Shown here in pieces: positions 62,735 to 64,000 of a stretch of 64,000 nucleotides of DNA. The notes under the pieces were generated by a model. It was not told the DNA's origin. It saw only the letters and a program-made list of their open reading frames with translations, and made no database searches. Position 1 is the stretch's first letter, and every line of letters begins with the position of its first letter. The position numbers were made by a program, and so were the translations under genes. The DNA comes from Macrostomum hystrix (lineage: Eukaryota > Platyhelminthes > Macrostomidae). Location: NCBI GenBank assembly GCA_950097015.1, contig CATNEN010000034.1:4744001-4808000 (forward strand), written 5' to 3'.

Positions 62735-64000
62735 TCATGTGAGAGTCACAGCAGTCATGTGAGAGTCACAGCAGTCATGTGAGAGTCACAGCAGTCATAT
62801 GTGAGTCACAGCAGTCATGTGAGAGTCACAGCAGTCATGTGGGAGTCACAGCAGTCATGTGGGAGTCACAGCAGTCATGTGGGAGTCACAGTAGTCATGT
62901 GGGAGTCACAGCAGTCATGTGGGAGTCACAGCAGTCATGTGAGAGTCACAGCAGTCATATGAGAGTCACAGCAGTCATGTGAGAGTCACAGCAGTCATGT
63001 GAGAGTCACAGCAGTCATGTGAGAGTCACAGCAGTCATACGAGAGTCACAGCAGTCATGTGAGAGTCACAGCAGTCATGTGAGAGTCACAGCAGTCATGT
63101 GGGAGTCACAGCAGTCATGTGAGAGTCACAGCAGTCATGTGGGAGTCACAGCAGTCACGTGAGAGTCACAGCAGTCATGTGAGAGTCACAGCAGTCATGT
63201 GAGAGTCACAGCAGTCATGTGGGAGTCACTGCAGTCATGTGAGAGTCACAGCAGTCATGTGAGAGTCACAGCAGTCATGTGAGAGTCACAGCAGTCACGT
63301 GAGAGTCACAGCAGTCATGTGAGAGTCACAGCAGTCATGTGAGAGTCACAGCAGTCATGTGAGAGTCACAGCAGTCATGTGAGAGTCACAGCAGTCATAT
63401 GAGAGTCACAGCAGTCATATGAGAGTCACAGCAGTCATGTGAGAGTCACAGCAGTCATGTGGGAATCACAGCAGTCATGTGAGAGTCACAGCAGTCATAT
63501 GAGAGTCACAGCAGTCATGTGAGAGTCACAGCAGTCATGTGGGAGTCACAGCAGTCATTTGGGAGTCACAGCAGTCATGTGGGAGTCACAGCAGTCATGT
63601 GAGAGTCACAGCAGTCATGTGGGAGTCACAGCAGTCATTTGGGAGTCACAGCAGTCATGTGGGAGTCACAGCAGTCATGTGAGAGTCACAGCAGTCATGT
63701 GGGAGTCACAGCAGTCATTTGGGAGTCACAGCAGTCATGTGGGAGTCACAGCAGTCATGTGAGAGTCACAGCAGTCATGTGGGAGTCACAGCAGTCATTT
63801 GGGAGTCACAGCAGTCATGTGGGAGTCACAGCAGTCATGTGAGAGTCACAGCAGTCATGTGAGAGTCACAGCAGTCATGTGAGAGTCACAGCAGTCACGT
63901 GAGAGTCACAGCAGTCATGTGAGAGTCACAGCAGTCATGTGAGAGTCACAGCAGTCATGTGAGAGTCACAGCAGTCATGTGAGAGTCACAGCAGTCATAT
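62735..64000. repeat. 20-bp minisatellite in EML intron 8 (cut by window end)
   Basis: About 63 copies of gagagtcacagcagtcatgt with gggag, catat, cattt and cacgt variants, starting about 28 bp after the donor at 62707 and running off the right edge. An 80-bp pattern with cattt recurs from 63540 to 63820. Confidence 0.98.

Overview
The window is nuclear DNA from an animal (metazoan). It carries spliced genes with GT-AG introns, animal gene families (NeuroD bHLH, otopetrin, SEC22, AAK1/BMP2K-type kinase, EML5/6-type EMAP, SLC15/POT transporter, SUEL lectin, C-type lectin), a non-LTR retrotransposon fragment and tRNA-derived SINEs. Tandem repeats make up roughly half of it by my count of array lengths. 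My best guess is a lophotrochozoan, perhaps a free-living flatworm such as Macrostomum. That is inference from repeat load and gene style; nothing here proves the species.

Layout. 1-107: end of an 18-bp array. 983-1756 (-): secreted apple/C-type-lectin protein. 2742-5250 (+): complete SEC22 SNARE gene, three exons. 5858-7273: 23-bp array. 7386-15394 (+): AAK1/BMP2K-like kinase, seven exons, with five introns filled by five unrelated minisatellites. 16517-16855: SINE. 17309-21120 (+): secreted SUEL-type lectin, three exons, both introns filled with arrays. 21455-29152: a 5.6-kb 44-bp satellite interrupted near its right end by a truncated, frameshifted non-LTR element (27005-29072). 29512-33388 (+): POT/SLC15 transporter whose first intron is a 16-bp array. 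33571-33910: SINE. 34152-36690: three intergenic arrays. 36855-37610 (-): NeuroD-family bHLH. 37611-53213: about 15 kb with no gene I can support, holding one SINE and six arrays. 53220-55248 (-): otopetrin-like proton channel, two exons. 56422-62706 and beyond (+): EML5/6-like gene, eight exons seen, running off the right edge inside a 20-bp array.

The genes do not form a pathway. The strongest pattern is structural: most introns consist almost wholly of one private minisatellite that starts within tens of bases of the donor and ends close to the acceptor. Arrays whose unit is a multiple of 3 bp create long spurious open frames (up to about 900 codons, sometimes on both strands); I do not count these as genes. 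Exon joins were worked out by eye from homologous protein families as I remember them, splice consensus and phase matching. No alignment or transcript evidence was available.
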